Source: Burkholderiales bacterium (lineage in GTDB: Bacteria; Pseudomonadota; Gammaproteobacteria; Burkholderiales; SG8-39). From it: 32,654 nt of DNA. This document shows positions 17,878 through 28,493 of this stretch, piece by piece (position 1 is the stretch's first letter; every line of letters starts with the position of its first letter). The position numbers were made by a program, and so were the translations under genes. Below the pieces are notes generated by a model. It saw only the letters and a list, made by a program, of their open reading frames with translations. It was not told the origin of the DNA and ran no database searches. The stretch spans positions 1-32,654 of the forward strand of contig JACZJU010000042.1 of the NCBI GenBank assembly GCA_014860395.1, in the 5' to 3' direction.

Positions 17878-17959
17878 AAACGATCTCACACGAGCGCCGC
17901 GCCGGGAATTTTTGCGGACACCCGCTCCGGTTCAAGCTTATCCGCCTTGGGGCATGTGA

Positions 17960-18031
17960 CAAAATGAGGGGACACCTCCACTCGTGCTCCCCAAAATCAG
18001 ATCGTATCAAAATCGCTTTTGTTACGCGCTC
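17960..18031 (+). repeat. 72-base intergenic repeat, copy A
   Basis: This stretch aligns without gaps to 18910-18981, with 56 of 72 bases identical by hand count. The best conserved parts are the first 33 bases (GAGGGGA-ACCTCC-CTCGTGCTCCCC) and the last 14 (TTTGTTACG-GCTC). It contains an imperfect hairpin (17965-17984) with one G-A mismatch. It lies between the convergent pyrC' and yggU ends. The rest of the 154-base gap (17878-18031) holds nothing else I can name. Confidence 0.65.
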
Positions 18032-18316
18032 CTATTGCTCGAGCAGCGCGGCGGGTTGGAGTCCCGCCACCGTCACCAATACCGTCTTGCGGCGCGAACT
18101 CAGTCCGCGGGTGATTGTCACCTGACTGCGTTTCACTTTCAGGCGTTCGGCCAGAAATTCAATCAGGCAAGCGTTGGCTTTGCCGTCCACTGGCGGCGAC
18201 GCCAGACGCACCTTGACACAATCACCATGCAAGCCGACAACCTCGGTGCGCCTGGCGCCGGGCTGGGCATGAATGTGGATGGTGACGCCACCGCTGATCG
18301 TCTGATACCAACTCAA
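18032..18316 (-). CDS. yggU: DUF167/YggU family protein
   Basis: This is a small protein of 94 residues in the DUF167 (YggU) family, of unknown function. Conserved family features are HIHAQPGARRTEV, KVRLASPPVDGKAN and the following helix LIEFLAERLKV with the basic stretch SRRKTV. There is no ATG. The start is a TTG whose TTGA overlaps the TGA stop of yggT, and the N-terminus (L/M)SWYQ matches the MSWY start common in betaproteobacterial homologues. This start was chosen because the longer open frame upstream only runs out of phase through yggT. Confidence 0.88.
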   Translation of the reverse strand: MSWYQTISGGVTIHIHAQPGARRTEVVGLHGDCVKVRLASPPVDGKANACLIEFLAERLKVKRSQVTITRGLSSRRKTVLVTVAGLQPAALLEQ

Positions 18317-18885
18317 AACAGCGTCGCCACCGCGCGTGCAAGGTAATCGAGTGGAATCAGCAACAACTGCGCGACGACCAGCGCGAACAGCGGCGACAAG
18401 TCGACACTTCCGATGGGCGGAATCAGGCGCCGAAACGGGCGCAGGAAGGGAGCCGTCAGCGCATTGAACAGCGGCGCCATCGGCGCATATGGGTTGATCC
18501 AGCTGATCACCGCCTGAATCAGGATGACGCCGATCAACAAATACAGGCTGAAGCGCACCAATTCGAGCAGGCCCAGACTGAGGAACAGGCCCAGCAACGC
18601 GCCCACCCCGCCGGCGACGGCTCCGCCTCTGAGCAAATAGAGCAGAAACAGCAGCAGTGCCTCGATCAGCCAAGCAAGCAGGATGCTCGACAAATCCGTG
18701 CCGTACAGTCCGGGAATAAAGCGCCGCGCCGGCAGCACCAGCCAATTGGTCAGGGCAGTAACGAACTGCCCCAGCGGGTTATGAAATGGTGCGCGCATGA
18801 GCTGCAAAAAGAAGCGTGCCAGCAGCACGAATACGAAAAAACCGAAAATCGTTTCCAACAGAAAATGCAGAATTTGGCTAAGCAT
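18313..18885 (-). CDS. yggT: YggT family integral membrane protein
   Basis: This inner-membrane protein of 190 residues contains two YggT repeats, each with paired hydrophobic helices. The repeat marks are FLQLMRAPFHNPLGQFVTALTNW and INPYAPMAPLFNALTAPFL, both followed by arginine-rich turns (RRFIPG, FRRLIPP). The function is not established; related proteins occur with cell-division and osmotic-stress genes. It is upstream of and overlaps yggU. It is probably in the same ancestral cluster as yggS and proC, though here repeat copy B lies between proC and yggT. Confidence 0.92.
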   Translation of the reverse strand: MLSQILHFLLETIFGFFVFVLLARFFLQLMRAPFHNPLGQFVTALTNWLVLPARRFIPGLYGTDLSSILLAWLIEALLLFLLYLLRGGAVAGGVGALLGLFLSLGLLELVRFSLYLLIGVILIQAVISWINPYAPMAPLFNALTAPFLRPFRRLIPPIGSVDLSPLFALVVAQLLLIPLDYLARAVATLF

Positions 18886-18909
18886 TTATATTTCCATAAG
18901 AGGCTAATT

Positions 18910-18981
18910 CAAAACGAGGGGATACCTCCCCTCGTGCTCCCCTAGGTCGGGCCGTAAAAATATGACATTTGTTACGGGCTC
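18910..18981 (+). repeat. 72-base intergenic repeat, copy B
   Basis: This is the second copy, in the same orientation as 17960-18031. It holds a perfect hairpin: CGAGGGG (18915-18921), loop ATACCT, CCCCTCG (18928-18934). It lies in the 193-base gap between the end of proC (19079) and the start of yggT (18885). The remaining gap sequence (18982-19078) contains only a weak GGCG/CGCC hairpin. Confidence 0.65.
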
Positions 18982-19078
18982 TAAGTAGGCGTTGAGCGCC
19001 GGTTCCGCATCGATGAACTACGACCGAACTTCTGGCGTCCTGCATTATGCGTGATGATCCGCATTGGCAGATAGCCCG

Positions 19079-19894
19079 TTATTCGTCCGCGCCTAATTGC
19101 GTACCCAGTTCGTGTGCCCGCTGATTTGCTGCGTGCAGCGCGCGCACGATCAGATGCTTGACTTGATCGCCATCCATACTGGCGAGCGCGCGCTCCGTCG
19201 TTCCGCCTTTGGAGGTGACGCGCTCGCGCAGCACTGCCACGTCCTCCGCGCTCTGCGCCGCGAGCCTGGCCGACCCGACGAAAGTCTCCACCGCGAGTTT
19301 CCTGGCATCCGTCGCGGAAAAACCCATTTCCTGGGCTGCCTGCTGCAACGCCTCGATAAAGTAGAGCACGTAAGCTGGGCCGCTGCCCGAAATTGCGGTC
19401 ACCGGGTCGAGCAGGTTTTCGTCCTGCACCCATAGCGTCGCACCTACCGCGCCGAGAATACCCTCCACCATAGCGCGCTGCTCGGCGCCGACCGCGGCGC
19501 CCGCGTACAGGCCGCTGACGCCGGCGCCGATGAGCGCCGGCGTATTCGGCATGCAACGCACCAGTGTGGCGTAACCGCCCAGCCAGCGCGACAAATCGAT
19601 CAGGCGGATGCCTGCGGCGATGGTAATCACGAGTTCACGCGTTAGCAGTGGCTGCAGCGCCCGCGCGGCAGCGCGCATCTGTTGCGGCTTGACCGCAAGC
19701 ACCACCGCCTGACCCAGCGGCGAAGCCGCATTCACGCTGTCCACGCAGGCGACGCCGAACTGTGCCGCGAGGCGGGCGCGGGCCTCGGACTGAGGCTCGA
19801 CTACTCGGATATCCCCTGCCGCATGCCCCTTGCCGAGGAGGCCACCGATCAGCGCGGCCGCCATATTGCCTCCGCCTATAAAGGTGAGTTTCAC
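19079..19894 (-). CDS. proC: Pyrroline-5-carboxylate reductase
   Basis: This is the last step of proline synthesis, NAD(P)H reduction of 1-pyrroline-5-carboxylate. It is 271 residues. The N-terminal Rossmann motif is FIGGGNMAAALIGGL, VKPQQM follows the nucleotide domain, and MPNTPALIGAG is conserved. The C-terminal dimer domain shows SGSGPAYVLYFIEAL and the signature TSKGGTTERAL. It starts with GTG overlapping the yggS stop (GTGA), so the two are coupled. Confidence 0.96.
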   Translation of the reverse strand: MKLTFIGGGNMAAALIGGLLGKGHAAGDIRVVEPQSEARARLAAQFGVACVDSVNAASPLGQAVVLAVKPQQMRAAARALQPLLTRELVITIAAGIRLIDLSRWLGGYATLVRCMPNTPALIGAGVSGLYAGAAVGAEQRAMVEGILGAVGATLWVQDENLLDPVTAISGSGPAYVLYFIEALQQAAQEMGFSATDARKLAVETFVGSARLAAQSAEDVAVLRERVTSKGGTTERALASMDGDQVKHLIVRALHAANQRAHELGTQLGADE

Positions 19895-20580
19895 GCCTGC
19901 TTCCTTTCGCCGAATATGGCGGTACCTATGCGCACGATAGTGGCGCCTTCCATTACAGCCGCCTCAAGGTCCTGCGACATGCCCATAGACAGGGTGTCGA
20001 GGCCAAATCCGGCGGCGTTGAGTTGCTCCAGCAGCAGACGCAAGGCGGCAAAGCGCCGGCGCTGCAGCGAGATGTCGCCGCCGGGCTCGGGAATGGCCAT
20101 CAGACCGCGCAACCTGAGCCGCGGCAACGCGCGCACCGCCTCGGCCAGCGCCCGCACCGCTTCCGGCGCCACACCGCTTTTACTCTGCTCCCCGCCCAGA
20201 TTCACTTGTAAGCAGACATCGAGCGGATCTTTCTCTACCGGACGCGCTTCGGCCAGGCGCTGCGCGATTTTCTCGCGCGCGACCGTATGCACCCAATCGA
20301 AATGCTCGGCGATGGCGCGCGTCTTGTTGCTTTGGATCGGACCGATAAAGTGCCATATGAGCGGCAACGCCGACAATTCGACTATCTTCGCCATCGCTTC
20401 CTGAACGTAATTCTCGCCGAATTCGCGCTGACCCGCGGCGTGTGCGGCGCGCACCTCGCCAGCAGCGAAGGTCTTGCTTACCGCAAGCAAAGCAATATCG
20501 CCGGGGTCGCGCCCGGCGGCCTGTGCCGCCGCCGCAATACGTGCGCGCACGACTTGCAAGTTACTCGCGATTGTGGACAT
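19891..20580 (-). CDS. yggS: YggS/PROSC family PLP-homeostasis protein
   Basis: This is a cytoplasmic PLP-binding protein of 229 residues with an alanine-racemase-like barrel and no known catalysis. Family members buffer PLP and affect amino-acid balance. The PLP Lys is in LLAVSKTFAAGEVRAA, followed by the family block REFGENYVQEAM. LIWHFIGPIQSNK, VNLGGEQSKSG and SMGMSQDLEAA are intact. The ATG at 20580 (MSTIASNLQ) matches the family start; the open frame upstream to 20625 does not. It leads a yggS-proC unit, divergent from pilT. Confidence 0.95.
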   Translation of the reverse strand: MSTIASNLQVVRARIAAAAQAAGRDPGDIALLAVSKTFAAGEVRAAHAAGQREFGENYVQEAMAKIVELSALPLIWHFIGPIQSNKTRAIAEHFDWVHTVAREKIAQRLAEARPVEKDPLDVCLQVNLGGEQSKSGVAPEAVRALAEAVRALPRLRLRGLMAIPEPGGDISLQRRRFAALRLLLEQLNAAGFGLDTLSMGMSQDLEAAVMEGATIVRIGTAIFGERKQA

Positions 20581-20681
20581 AATTTGGCGCGGGCGTGAAC
20601 GCTGGAAGCAGGCGACGAATCGCACCCTCTCGGTTAGTTAAAGTCGTGTCCGGCGCGTCACTCAGCATGGAGCAATTATAA

Positions 20682-21725
20682 ATGGATATCTCTGAACTGC
20701 TTGCCTTCGTGGTCAAGAACAAGGCATCCGACTTGCATCTATCGTCGGGGCTGCCGCCGATGATCCGCGTGCACGGCGACATCAAACGCATCAACCTGCC
20801 GGCCATGGACCATAAAGATGTCCACGGCATGATCTATGACATCATGAACGACGGTCAGCGCAAGTTCTACGAGGAGAACCTGGAGTGCGACTTTTCCTTC
20901 GCCATCCCCGGGCTCGCCCGTTTTCGCGTCAACGCATTTGTGCAAAACCGCGGTGCCGGGGCGGTTTTGCGGACCATTCCGTCCAAGATACTATCCCTCG
21001 CCGATCTAAAGTGCCCGAAGATCTTCGAGCAGATCGCGGACCAGCCGCGCGGCGTGGTACTGGTGACCGGACCGACCGGCTCCGGCAAGTCGACCACGCT
21101 GGCGGCGATGGTCAATCACAAGAATGAGACCGAAGAAGGACACATACTGACGATTGAGGATCCGATCGAGTTTGTGCACGAATCGAAAAAATGCCTGATC
21201 AACCAACGTGAGGTCGGTCCGCACACGCTTTCGTTCAACAATGCGCTGCGATCGGCTCTGCGGCAGGACCCGGACGTGATCCTGGTCGGTGAGATGCGGG
21301 ACCTGGAGACCATCCGACTGGCGTTGTCCGGCGCGGAAACGGGCCACCTGGTGTTCGGCACCCTGCACACCAGCTCGGCGGCGAAGACCATAGACAGGAT
21401 TGTCGACGTGTTTCCGGCGGCAGAGAAGGACATGATACGCGCAATGATCTCCACCTCCCTGCGGGCGATCATTTCGCAGACTCTGCTCAAGACCAAAGAC
21501 GGTTCTGGCCGGGTCGCCGCGCATGAGATCATGATAGGCACGCCCGCCATTAACAACCTGATCCGCGAGGCCAAGATCGCACAAATGTATTCGGCGATCC
21601 AGACCGGTCAGCAGTTCGGCATGCAGACGCTGGACCAAAACCTTCAGGACCTAGTCAAGAAGGGTGTAATCACAGTCGCGGAAGCGCGAGGCAAGGCAGC
21701 CAATAAGGACAACTTCCCCGGCTGA
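20682..21725 (+). CDS. pilT: Type IV pilus retraction ATPase PilT
   Basis: This hexameric ATPase at the pilus base depolymerises the pilus and drives twitching motility. It is 347 residues, the normal PilT length. The N-terminal PAS-like domain begins MDISELLAFVVKNKASDLHL. Walker A GPTGSGKST is at 130-138, and an Asp box (LTIEDPIEFVH), Walker B (VILVGEMRD) and His box (LHTSSAAKTIDR) follow. The C-terminal AIxNLIRE-type retraction motif is PAINNLIREAK. GGAG stands 8 bases before the ATG. It is transcribed divergently from yggS across 101 bases. Confidence 0.97.
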   Translation: MDISELLAFVVKNKASDLHLSSGLPPMIRVHGDIKRINLPAMDHKDVHGMIYDIMNDGQRKFYEENLECDFSFAIPGLARFRVNAFVQNRGAGAVLRTIPSKILSLADLKCPKIFEQIADQPRGVVLVTGPTGSGKSTTLAAMVNHKNETEEGHILTIEDPIEFVHESKKCLINQREVGPHTLSFNNALRSALRQDPDVILVGEMRDLETIRLALSGAETGHLVFGTLHTSSAAKTIDRIVDVFPAAEKDMIRAMISTSLRAIISQTLLKTKDGSGRVAAHEIMIGTPAINNLIREAKIAQMYSAIQTGQQFGMQTLDQNLQDLVKKGVITVAEARGKAANKDNFPG

Positions 21726-21773
21726 CGGGAGAATTTCGCGTCGAGGGCTTATTTCGGCGCAGCCGCGGTCAAA

Positions 21774-21798
21774 GACGAGAACGACAGACGAGAACGAC
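21774..21798 (+). repeat. Two tandem copies of GACGAGAACGAC
   Basis: The 12-base word GACGAGAACGAC occurs twice, 13 bases apart, in the 135-base gap between pilT and pilU. No other function is evident in this gap apart from the pilU ribosome site. Confidence 0.6.
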
Positions 21799-21860
21799 GG
21801 GTTCGGGCGTCAAGAAGATTTCCGGGCCGATTTTGGACGAAACAGTCATCGAGGTGATAT

Positions 21861-22997
21861 ATGGATAGCGGCCAGTCAACCAAGTTCATGTACGACCTGC
21901 TGCGGCTGATGCTTAGCAAGAAGGGATCCGACCTGTTCATCACCGCTGACTTTCCGCCGGCGATGAAGCTTGACGGCAAGATGACCCCAGTAATGGACCA
22001 GAAGCTGACCAGCCAGCACACCGCCGATCTAGCGCGGGCAATGATGAACGACAAGCAGGCAGCCGAATTTGAGGCGAGCAAGGAGTGCAACTTCGCCATC
22101 TCACCGGCGGGCATCGGGCGCTTTCGCGTGAACTGCTTCGTGCAGCAAGGCAAGGTCGGGATGGTACTGCGCACGATCACCACGACCATACCCAAATTCG
22201 AGGACCTCGGGCTGCCGCCGGTGCTGAAGGACGTGGTGATGAACAAGCGCGGGCTGGTGATCATGGTGGGCGGGACCGGTTCGGGCAAATCGACCACACT
22301 GGCGGCGATGATCGGCTACCGCAACCACAACAGCTACGGCCATATCATCACCATCGAGGATCCGGTCGAGTATGTGCATCCGCATGTCAACTGTCTGATC
22401 ACCCAGCGCGAAGTGGGCGTGGACACAGCCTCGTGGGAAGCGGCGCTGCATAACACCCTGCGCCAGGCCCCTGACGTGATTCTGATCGGCGAAATACGCT
22501 CGAAAGAGACCATGGAGCACGCCGTGGCGTTTGCCGAAACCGGGCACCTGTGCATGGGGACGCTGCACGCCAACAGCGCCAACCAGGCGCTGGACCGCAT
22601 TATCAACTTCTTCCCGGAGGAACGCCGCGCACAGCTGTTGATGGACCTATCGCTCAACCTCAAGGCGCTGGTGTCGCAGCGTCTGATCCCGTTGAAAGAA
22701 GGCAAGGGACGCGCGGCCGCGATCGAGATCATGCTCAACTCGCCGCTGATCGCCGACCTGATCTTCAAAGGCGAAGTGCACGAGATCAAGGAAATAATGA
22801 AGAAGTCGCGCGAACTGGGCATGCAGACCTTCGACCAGGCCTTGTTCGACCTGTACGAGTCCGGCAAGATCAGTTACGAGGACGCGCTAAGGAATGCCGA
22901 CTCTGTCAACGATCTGCGTCTAAACATCAAGCTGCACGGCAAGGAATCGCAGAATCGTGATATCAGCGCTGGCATCGAACATCTGAACATCGTTTAA
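21861..22997 (+). CDS. pilU: PilT/PilU-family type IV pilus ATPase PilU
   Basis: This is a PilT paralogue that assists retraction under load in other bacteria. It is 378 residues, longer than PilT by a C-terminal tail as in typical PilU. Walker A GGTGSGKST is at 137-145, TIEDPVEYVH is the Asp box, VILIGEIRSKETME is Walker B, and the His box is LHANSANQALDRI. The PilU-type ending follows DLYESGKISYEDAL. GAGGTGA lies just upstream of the ATG. The 135-base gap after pilT suggests it may also have its own promoter. It converges with gyrB. Confidence 0.96.
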   Translation: MDSGQSTKFMYDLLRLMLSKKGSDLFITADFPPAMKLDGKMTPVMDQKLTSQHTADLARAMMNDKQAAEFEASKECNFAISPAGIGRFRVNCFVQQGKVGMVLRTITTTIPKFEDLGLPPVLKDVVMNKRGLVIMVGGTGSGKSTTLAAMIGYRNHNSYGHIITIEDPVEYVHPHVNCLITQREVGVDTASWEAALHNTLRQAPDVILIGEIRSKETMEHAVAFAETGHLCMGTLHANSANQALDRIINFFPEERRAQLLMDLSLNLKALVSQRLIPLKEGKGRAAAIEIMLNSPLIADLIFKGEVHEIKEIMKKSRELGMQTFDQALFDLYESGKISYEDALRNADSVNDLRLNIKLHGKESQNRDISAGIEHLNIV

Positions 22998-23046
22998 CCG
23001 CGGCAAGGCTGCCAATTTTCCGCGATTCGATAACGCCACAGTGCCG

Positions 23047-25479
<2,433 letters not shown>

Positions 25480-25544
25480 CTAAAAACCTTTGCTACAAAC
25501 TTGCTGAATCTAAATAGGCTTGCGCCTGCATTCCGCATACCCCG

Positions 25545-26648
25545 TCAGATGCGCATCGGCATCACAACGTATTTGAAATTGTCGTTTCCAGGAACAGTGA
25601 TCAGGGCGCTGGAGTTGGCGTCGCCCAAGGCACACTCGACCTCGCTGCAGTCCAGGTTGTTGAGTACGTCCTGCAAGTAGTTGACATTGAAGCCTATGTC
25701 CAGGGCTTCGCCGGTATAAGTCACGTCGAGTTCCTCCTGCGCCTCTTCCTGTTCATTGTTGCTGCAGATGATTTTCAGGCTGCCGTCGACCAGTACCCAG
25801 CGCACGCCTTTGAACTTTTCATTTGTAAGGATGGCAGCGCGTTGCAGCGCCTGCAGGAGCACGATTCGATTCAGCAACAGCTTCTTGTTGTGTGTGGTCG
25901 GAATAACGCGCGTGTAATCCGGAAATTTTCCGTCCACCAGCTTGGAAATTAGAACGATACCGCCAAAGGAGAAACGCGCCTGGGTCGCGGACAATTCCAC
26001 TTCTACCGGTTCCTCGCTGTCGGACATGAGCTTGGACAACTCGAGGATGGTTTTGCGCGGCAGTATGACCTCTTGCATTCCTTCGATCTTGTGCGCGGCG
26101 CTCGCCAGCGCAAGGCGGTGGCCGTCGGTCGCCACAACCGTAATCTTGTCGTCTGCGGAAACCAGCAGCAAACCATTCAGATAGTAGCGGATATCCTGCT
26201 GCGCCATGGCGTATTGCACTGACAGAAACAGCTGCTTCAGCACCTTCTGCGGCAAAGTCATTTTGGTGGTTGCACCCTCTGCCAGCGACAATCTGGGGAA
26301 ATCTTCTGCCGGCAGCGTCTGCAAGTTGAAGCGACTCTTGGCTGCCTTCACCTGTAGCTTTTTTTCCTGCAGCGCCAGCGTGACTTCGGATTGTTCTGGC
26401 AGGGCGCGCAGAATGTCTAGGAGCTTTCTTGCACCTACCGTAATGGACTTTGCCTCCCCAGGGCTTTCGCAGTCGGCTCGTGCAGAAATTTGAATCTCTA
26501 TGTCAGTTGCAAGGATGGTTATTTCGGTGCCTTTTCGTTCCAACAAGACATTGGAAAGGATGGGTAATGTGTGACGCCGTTCGATGATGCCGGAAACAGC
26601 ATTGAGCGGCGCAAGCAGTGTCTCCCTGTTTATCTTAATAGTATTCAT
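25545..26648 (-). CDS. dnaN: DNA polymerase III beta subunit (sliding clamp)
   Basis: This is the ring-shaped processivity clamp that encircles DNA and tethers polymerase III. It is 367 residues in three clamp domains. Recognisable blocks are LLAPLNAVSGIIERRHTLPILSN near the N-terminus, ATDGHRLALA in the middle, GKFPDYTRVIP, and the C-terminal YVVMPMRI, which forms part of the ligand-binding cleft edge. A GGAAG ribosome site is 5 bases before the ATG. It lies 198 bases downstream of dnaA on the same strand. Confidence 0.98.
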   Translation of the reverse strand: MNTIKINRETLLAPLNAVSGIIERRHTLPILSNVLLERKGTEITILATDIEIQISARADCESPGEAKSITVGARKLLDILRALPEQSEVTLALQEKKLQVKAAKSRFNLQTLPAEDFPRLSLAEGATTKMTLPQKVLKQLFLSVQYAMAQQDIRYYLNGLLLVSADDKITVVATDGHRLALASAAHKIEGMQEVILPRKTILELSKLMSDSEEPVEVELSATQARFSFGGIVLISKLVDGKFPDYTRVIPTTHNKKLLLNRIVLLQALQRAAILTNEKFKGVRWVLVDGSLKIICSNNEQEEAQEELDVTYTGEALDIGFNVNYLQDVLNNLDCSEVECALGDANSSALITVPGNDNFKYVVMPMRI

Positions 26649-26846
26649 TATATCTTCCTGATAATGATGATAAAGCAGCGTTTTTCCGGGGATATCTATG
26701 CATTTAGATTTCTATTCAAACTGTTAAGCTGACTTTCTAGTCTGTATAACCCTGTGGATTCTTTTTTATCCTTTGGGGACAAAATGGCGCGCGCGGCAAA
26801 AAGGCAATTAATCCACAGGAAGGGACGGGGTTGTCACCAGCGAATT
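26649..26846. other. dnaA-dnaN intergenic region, candidate origin element
   Basis: This 198-base AT-rich gap contains, on the minus strand, TTATACAGA (26741-26749, one mismatch to TTATNCACA). GAATCCACA (26753-26761, two mismatches) lies 3 bases away. On the + strand it contains TAATCCACA (26809-26817, one mismatch). CCTGTGGATT (26751-26760) and AATCCACAGG (26810-26819) form a perfect 10-base inverted repeat. An AT-rich tract (26650-26750) with TAGAAA words on the minus strand could be an unwinding element. The dnaN ribosome site and possibly its promoter are also here. Confidence 0.45.
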
Positions 26847-28178
26847 TCATCCTTTCAATACCTGTTCCAGCACGTGGTAGTCGTGGTTGAGTTCGGTTTG
26901 CTTCTCGCGCAGCGACGCTATGGTACGGCATGCATGGAGCACGGTCGTATGATCGCGATTGCCAAATGCATCGCCGATGTCGGGAAGGCTGTGCTGGGTA
27001 AGTTCCTTCGCCAAGGCCATGGCCATTTGGCGCGGCCTGGCGACATTGCGACTGCGTTTCTTTGAATGCATGTCGGAGATTTTAATCTTGTAGAATTCCG
27101 CGACTGTCTTTTGAATGTTATCGATGGAAATTTGGCGGTTTTGTACCGATAGCAGGTCCTTGAGCGCCTCCTTTGCCAGGTCGAGCGAAATGTCCTTGCC
27201 ATTGAAGCGGGAAAAAGCGATGACGCTTTTCAGCGCCCCTTCCAATTCGCGCACGTTGGAGCGGATGTGTTTGGCAATGAAGAACGCGACTTCCTCTTGC
27301 AGGGGAACCGAAATGGCCTCGGCCTTTTTAAGAACAATGGCCACCCGCATTTCCTGTTCCGGAGGCTCGATCCCGACCGAAAGCCCCCAGGAGAAGCGCG
27401 ATTTGAGTCTCTCCTCTATGCCGCTGATATCCTTGGGATAGGTGTCGCAGGTAATGATCACCTGTTTGTGTGCTTCTATCAGCGCATTGAAAGCGTAGAA
27501 AAATTCCTCCTGGGTGCGGTCTTTGCCGCTGAAGAACTGAATATCGTCGATCAACAGCAGATCGAGGGAGTGGTAGTAGCGCTTGAACTCATCGAAGGAT
27601 TTTTGATGATAGGCGCGCACCACGTCTGAAATGTACTGCGCGGCATGCAGATATCGGACTTTGGCGGTGGGGTGTTGCGCGAGTACGTTGTTGCCCACGG
27701 CGTGAATCAAGTGAGTTTTACCCAAGCCGACTCCGCCGTAGACGAACAGCGGGTTATAGGAGGTGCCGGGGTGCTCGGACACCTGCAGTCCCGCTGCACG
27801 AGCGAGTTGGTTGGCCTTGCCAATGACGAAGTTGTCGAACGTAAACTCTGGAATCAGCCCAGCTTTCTCGTGCCCGCTGGACCGCCGGCTGGCTGGTTGG
27901 GTAACCGAGGGCGCCGCCGGTTTGGGCGTCGTTCCAGATTGTGTCATAGCCAGGCTGACGCGGATGGGTGAGGAAAAATACTCGGCCGCCATCGCCTCTA
28001 TGCGGGCGAGGTAGCGGTTCTTGATCCAGTCGAGGACGAAGCGGTTTGGCGCCAAAAGGGCGATCTGTCCGGAAGGCGTTTTGCTATCGAGTCGGAGGGG
28101 CTTGATCCAAGTGTTGAATTGCTGTGCCGGGAGCTCATTTTCTAAACGGCTCAGGCAGGAAAGCCAGAATCTTTCCAT
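26847..28178 (-). CDS. dnaA: Chromosomal replication initiator DnaA
   Basis: This AAA+ protein binds DnaA boxes and melts the origin. It is 443 residues. Domain I begins [21 protein letters not shown], and a short Pro/Ser-rich domain II covers about residues 80-105. Walker A GGVGLGKT is at 148-155, Walker [10 protein letters not shown] and the sensor regions follow, and domain IV ends with the DnaA-box-binding signature [15 protein letters not shown]. The ribosome site is weak. Its predicted promoter overlaps a DnaA box, which suggests autoregulation. It reads away from rpmH and is followed by dnaN and gyrB. Confidence 0.98.
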   Translation of the reverse strand: MERFWLSCLSRLENELPAQQFNTWIKPLRLDSKTPSGQIALLAPNRFVLDWIKNRYLARIEAMAAEYFSSPIRVSLAMTQSGTTPKPAAPSVTQPASRRSSGHEKAGLIPEFTFDNFVIGKANQLARAAGLQVSEHPGTSYNPLFVYGGVGLGKTHLIHAVGNNVLAQHPTAKVRYLHAAQYISDVVRAYHQKSFDEFKRYYHSLDLLLIDDIQFFSGKDRTQEEFFYAFNALIEAHKQVIITCDTYPKDISGIEERLKSRFSWGLSVGIEPPEQEMRVAIVLKKAEAISVPLQEEVAFFIAKHIRSNVRELEGALKSVIAFSRFNGKDISLDLAKEALKDLLSVQNRQISIDNIQKTVAEFYKIKISDMHSKKRSRNVARPRQMAMALAKELTQHSLPDIGDAFGNRDHTTVLHACRTIASLREKQTELNHDYHVLEQVLKG

Positions 28179-28231
28179 GGCCCTTTTCTATGTTTGGAGG
28201 TGCTTGCGATTGAGGATAAAAACCAAGGCGT

Positions 28232-28262
28232 ATTTTAGCCTTTCGCGGCGAAGTTATCCACA
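28232..28262 (-). promoter_or_regulatory. dnaA promoter with DnaA box at the -35 position
   Basis: On the minus strand TAAAAT (28232-28237) fits a -10 about 55 bases before dnaA. No TTGACA-like -35 is present. Its place is taken by a perfect DnaA box, TTATCCACA on the + strand (28254-28262), 16 bases from the -10. Binding of DnaA there would be expected to compete with RNA polymerase. Confidence 0.55.
28254..28262 (+). promoter_or_regulatory. Perfect DnaA box in the dnaA-rpmH gap
   Basis: TTATCCACA matches the strong DnaA-box consensus exactly. The 180-base dnaA-rpmH gap (28179-28358) is the point from which genes read outward on both sides, making it a classical position for oriC, though I see only one strong box in it. 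Confidence 0.75.
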
Positions 28263-28293
28263 GGCATTTGTTCTGTTGTGCCATATGATTGCG

Positions 28294-28323
28294 TTGACAG
28301 AAAAGGGTGTTTTAGGGTTAAAT
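28294..28323 (+). promoter_or_regulatory. Sigma-70 promoter of rpmH operon
   Basis: A perfect -35 TTGACA (28294-28299) is 18 bases upstream of TTAAAT (28318-28323). The predicted start near 28330 gives a leader of about 29 bases before rpmH. It is the best promoter match in the window, fitting a ribosomal protein gene. Confidence 0.75.
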
Positions 28324-28358
28324 GCCGGGTTCTGTCGTAAGCAAGAAAGAATCCAAAA

Positions 28359-28493
28359 ATGAAGCGCACTTATCAGCCCTCCGTAGTCCGTAGAAAACGC
28401 ACCCACGGCTTTCTTGTGCGCATGCGCACCCGCGGCGGTCGCGCGGTCATTCGCGCGCGCCGGGCTCGCGGCCGGGCCCGCCTTTCGGTTTGA
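28359..28493 (+). CDS. rpmH: 50S ribosomal protein L34
   Basis: This is a small, very basic ribosomal protein of 44 residues. The translation begins [20 protein letters not shown] and continues [24 protein letters not shown], a near-textbook L34. The stop codon TGA shares bases with the TTG start of rnpA. It heads the rpmH-rnpA-yidD-yidC-mnmE block and lies just after the putative origin. Confidence 0.98.
   Translation: MKRTYQPSVVRRKRTHGFLVRMRTRGGRAVIRARRARGRARLSV

Noticed and set aside
18320..18745. Upstream extension of the yggU frame
   Set aside because: It overlaps yggT out of phase and is Arg-rich; the family N-terminus begins at the TTG at 18316.
22998..23046. Possible terminator hairpin between pilU and gyrB
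   Set aside because: GGCA/TGCC followed by AATTTT and an outer CGCGG/CCGCG pairing are present, but the stems are too short to support a terminator call.
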